From Anaerolineales bacterium (GTDB lineage: Bacteria > Chloroflexota > Anaerolineae > Anaerolineales > UBA6663): a stretch of DNA of 5,951 nucleotides. Where the stretch lies: the NCBI GenBank assembly GCA_016789245.1, contig JAEURM010000134.1, positions 1 to 5,951 on the forward strand, in the 5' to 3' direction. The position numbers and the translations under genes are program-made. The notes under the pieces are model-generated. The model was not told where the DNA came from. It saw only the letters and a list, made by a program, of their open reading frames with translations, and did not search any database. Positions 5,256 to 5,951 of the stretch are shown here, piece after piece (the first letter of the stretch is position 1; every line of letters starts with the position of its first letter).

Positions 5256-5951
5256 TACAAACCATTCACCCAGTCTCTAAACTTCGCACCGCGTTCAGCA
5301 AAGTCTTGAAACTCATCAAATCCCGTGCATCCGGGCGAGAGCAAAACCACCTCACCGGAAGCGGCGTGCTGGGCGGCCACGTTTACGGCGGCGTGCAATG
5401 GGCCTACCAACGTGCGGTGCGCGGCGGGCACGCCAGCGTTTGCCAATACTTTGTCAATCATTGGCCCAGCTTCACCAAAGCATACGGTGTGCTTCACCCG
5501 CGCCTGCACCATTTCCGCCAGCGGCTCCCACGGCAACTTTTTATCTCGCCCGCCCAGCAATAACACCAGTGGCTCGTCAAACGCATGCAGGGCGGCTAGC
5601 ACTCGCTCTGGCGCAGTAGCAATTGAATCGTTGTACCAACGCACACCCGCTCGCTCACGCACCAATTCCAGCCGGTGTTCCACGCCAGTGAAGCCGTGCA
5701 GGCCGGCTCGCATCATTTCCACATCCGCTCCCGCCGCGCCGCTAATGGCACAGGCCGCCAGTACGTTCAAAATATTGTGCCGCCCGCGCAGAGCAATCTC
5801 ACTGGTGCGGCAAATCTCATGTTCCGTGCCTTCCCAGCGCCACATCAAAACTTCATCGCGCAAGAAGGTGGCTTCACCTATCTCAAACTCCGCTTCGCCG
5901 CTAAAGAATACAGTGCGCGCGGCAGGAACATTCATACTGCGGGTCAGGGCG
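5255..5951 (-). CDS. murD: MurD, UDP-MurNAc-L-Ala--glutamate ligase, 5' end missing
   Basis: MurD is the cytosolic ATP-dependent ligase that adds glutamate (D-Glu in known canonical enzymes) to UDP-MurNAc-L-Ala. Only the last 231 full codons are in the window; the reading frame is open to the right edge, so the Met at 5935 is internal. The N-terminal Rossmann domain and the ATP P-loop are outside. Numbering from Met 5935: GRHNILNVLAACAISG (51-66) and GFTGVEHRLELV (81-92) bracket the central/C-terminal domain junction. NDSIATAPER (102-111) replaces the usual NDSKATN, LLLGGRDKKLPW (125-136) keeps a Lys in the Lys348 position, and LLSPGCTGFDEFQDF (198-212) replaces the usual LLSPACASxDxFxxF. It ends 54 bp before ftsW. 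The identification is firm because the motif order and context both fit; the exact amino-acid substrate is less certain given the altered pocket residues. Confidence 0.95.
   Translation of the reverse strand, partial: ALTRSMNVPAARTVFFSGEAEFEIGEATFLRDEVLMWRWEGTEHEICRTSEIALRGRHNILNVLAACAISGAAGADVEMMRAGLHGFTGVEHRLELVRERAGVRWYNDSIATAPERVLAALHAFDEPLVLLLGGRDKKLPWEPLAEMVQARVKHTVCFGEAGPMIDKVLANAGVPAAHRTLVGPLHAAVNVAAQHAASGEVVLLSPGCTGFDEFQDFAERGAKFRDWVNGL

Noticed and set aside
5221..5262. Internal promoter ahead of ftsW (TTGTAA and TAATTG 17 bp apart on the minus strand)
   Set aside because: The minus 10 match is poor, and any AT-rich stretch gives such partial matches; the palindrome explains the composition better.

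Overview
The window holds part of a division and cell wall (dcw) cluster. Every gene lies on the minus strand, so transcription runs from right to left: murD (5' end cut off by the right edge), ftsW, murG, a CvpA-family membrane protein, murC, and murB (3' end cut off by the left edge). The six genes cover almost the whole window. The longest gap is 140 bp, and I see no RNA genes, CRISPR array, transposase or intrinsic terminator.

Together the genes cover the middle of peptidoglycan synthesis. MurB completes UDP-MurNAc, MurC adds L-Ala, MurD adds glutamate, MurG converts lipid I to lipid II at the inner face of the membrane, and FtsW polymerises lipid II at the septum. The CvpA-like protein is an uncharacterised addition between murG and murC. 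Base composition is moderately GC-rich. The order (murD-ftsW-murG-x-murC-murB) and the sequence style (MurD NDSIATAPER, MurG GGTGGGVYPALAV and YLPDLEP) suggest a Chloroflexota bacterium, probably Anaerolineae. This placement rests on remembered family patterns, not on a search.

Three things stand out. First, murG carries a 42-nt near-palindrome (3875-3916) that reads through in frame as 14 codons. It sits in a loop that looks longer than in E. coli MurG and resembles an intergenic palindrome at 2751-2790, so it may be a repeat element domesticated inside an essential gene. Second, MurG lacks several residues conserved on the acceptor/catalytic side (His19, Tyr106 and the HEQN motif by E. coli numbering) while keeping the donor-side motifs. 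MurD similarly lacks two residues of the glutamate pocket region (Lys319, Ser415). Third, ftsW and murG overlap by 65 bp, and the glycine-rich loop of MurG is read in the other frame as an arginine-rich FtsW tail.

The gaps between genes are short but structured. There is an AT-rich 23-bp palindrome at murD/ftsW, a C/G-rich hairpin at murG/cvpA, a weak hairpin at cvpA/murC, and a 9-bp inverted repeat within octamer-like tracts at murC/murB.
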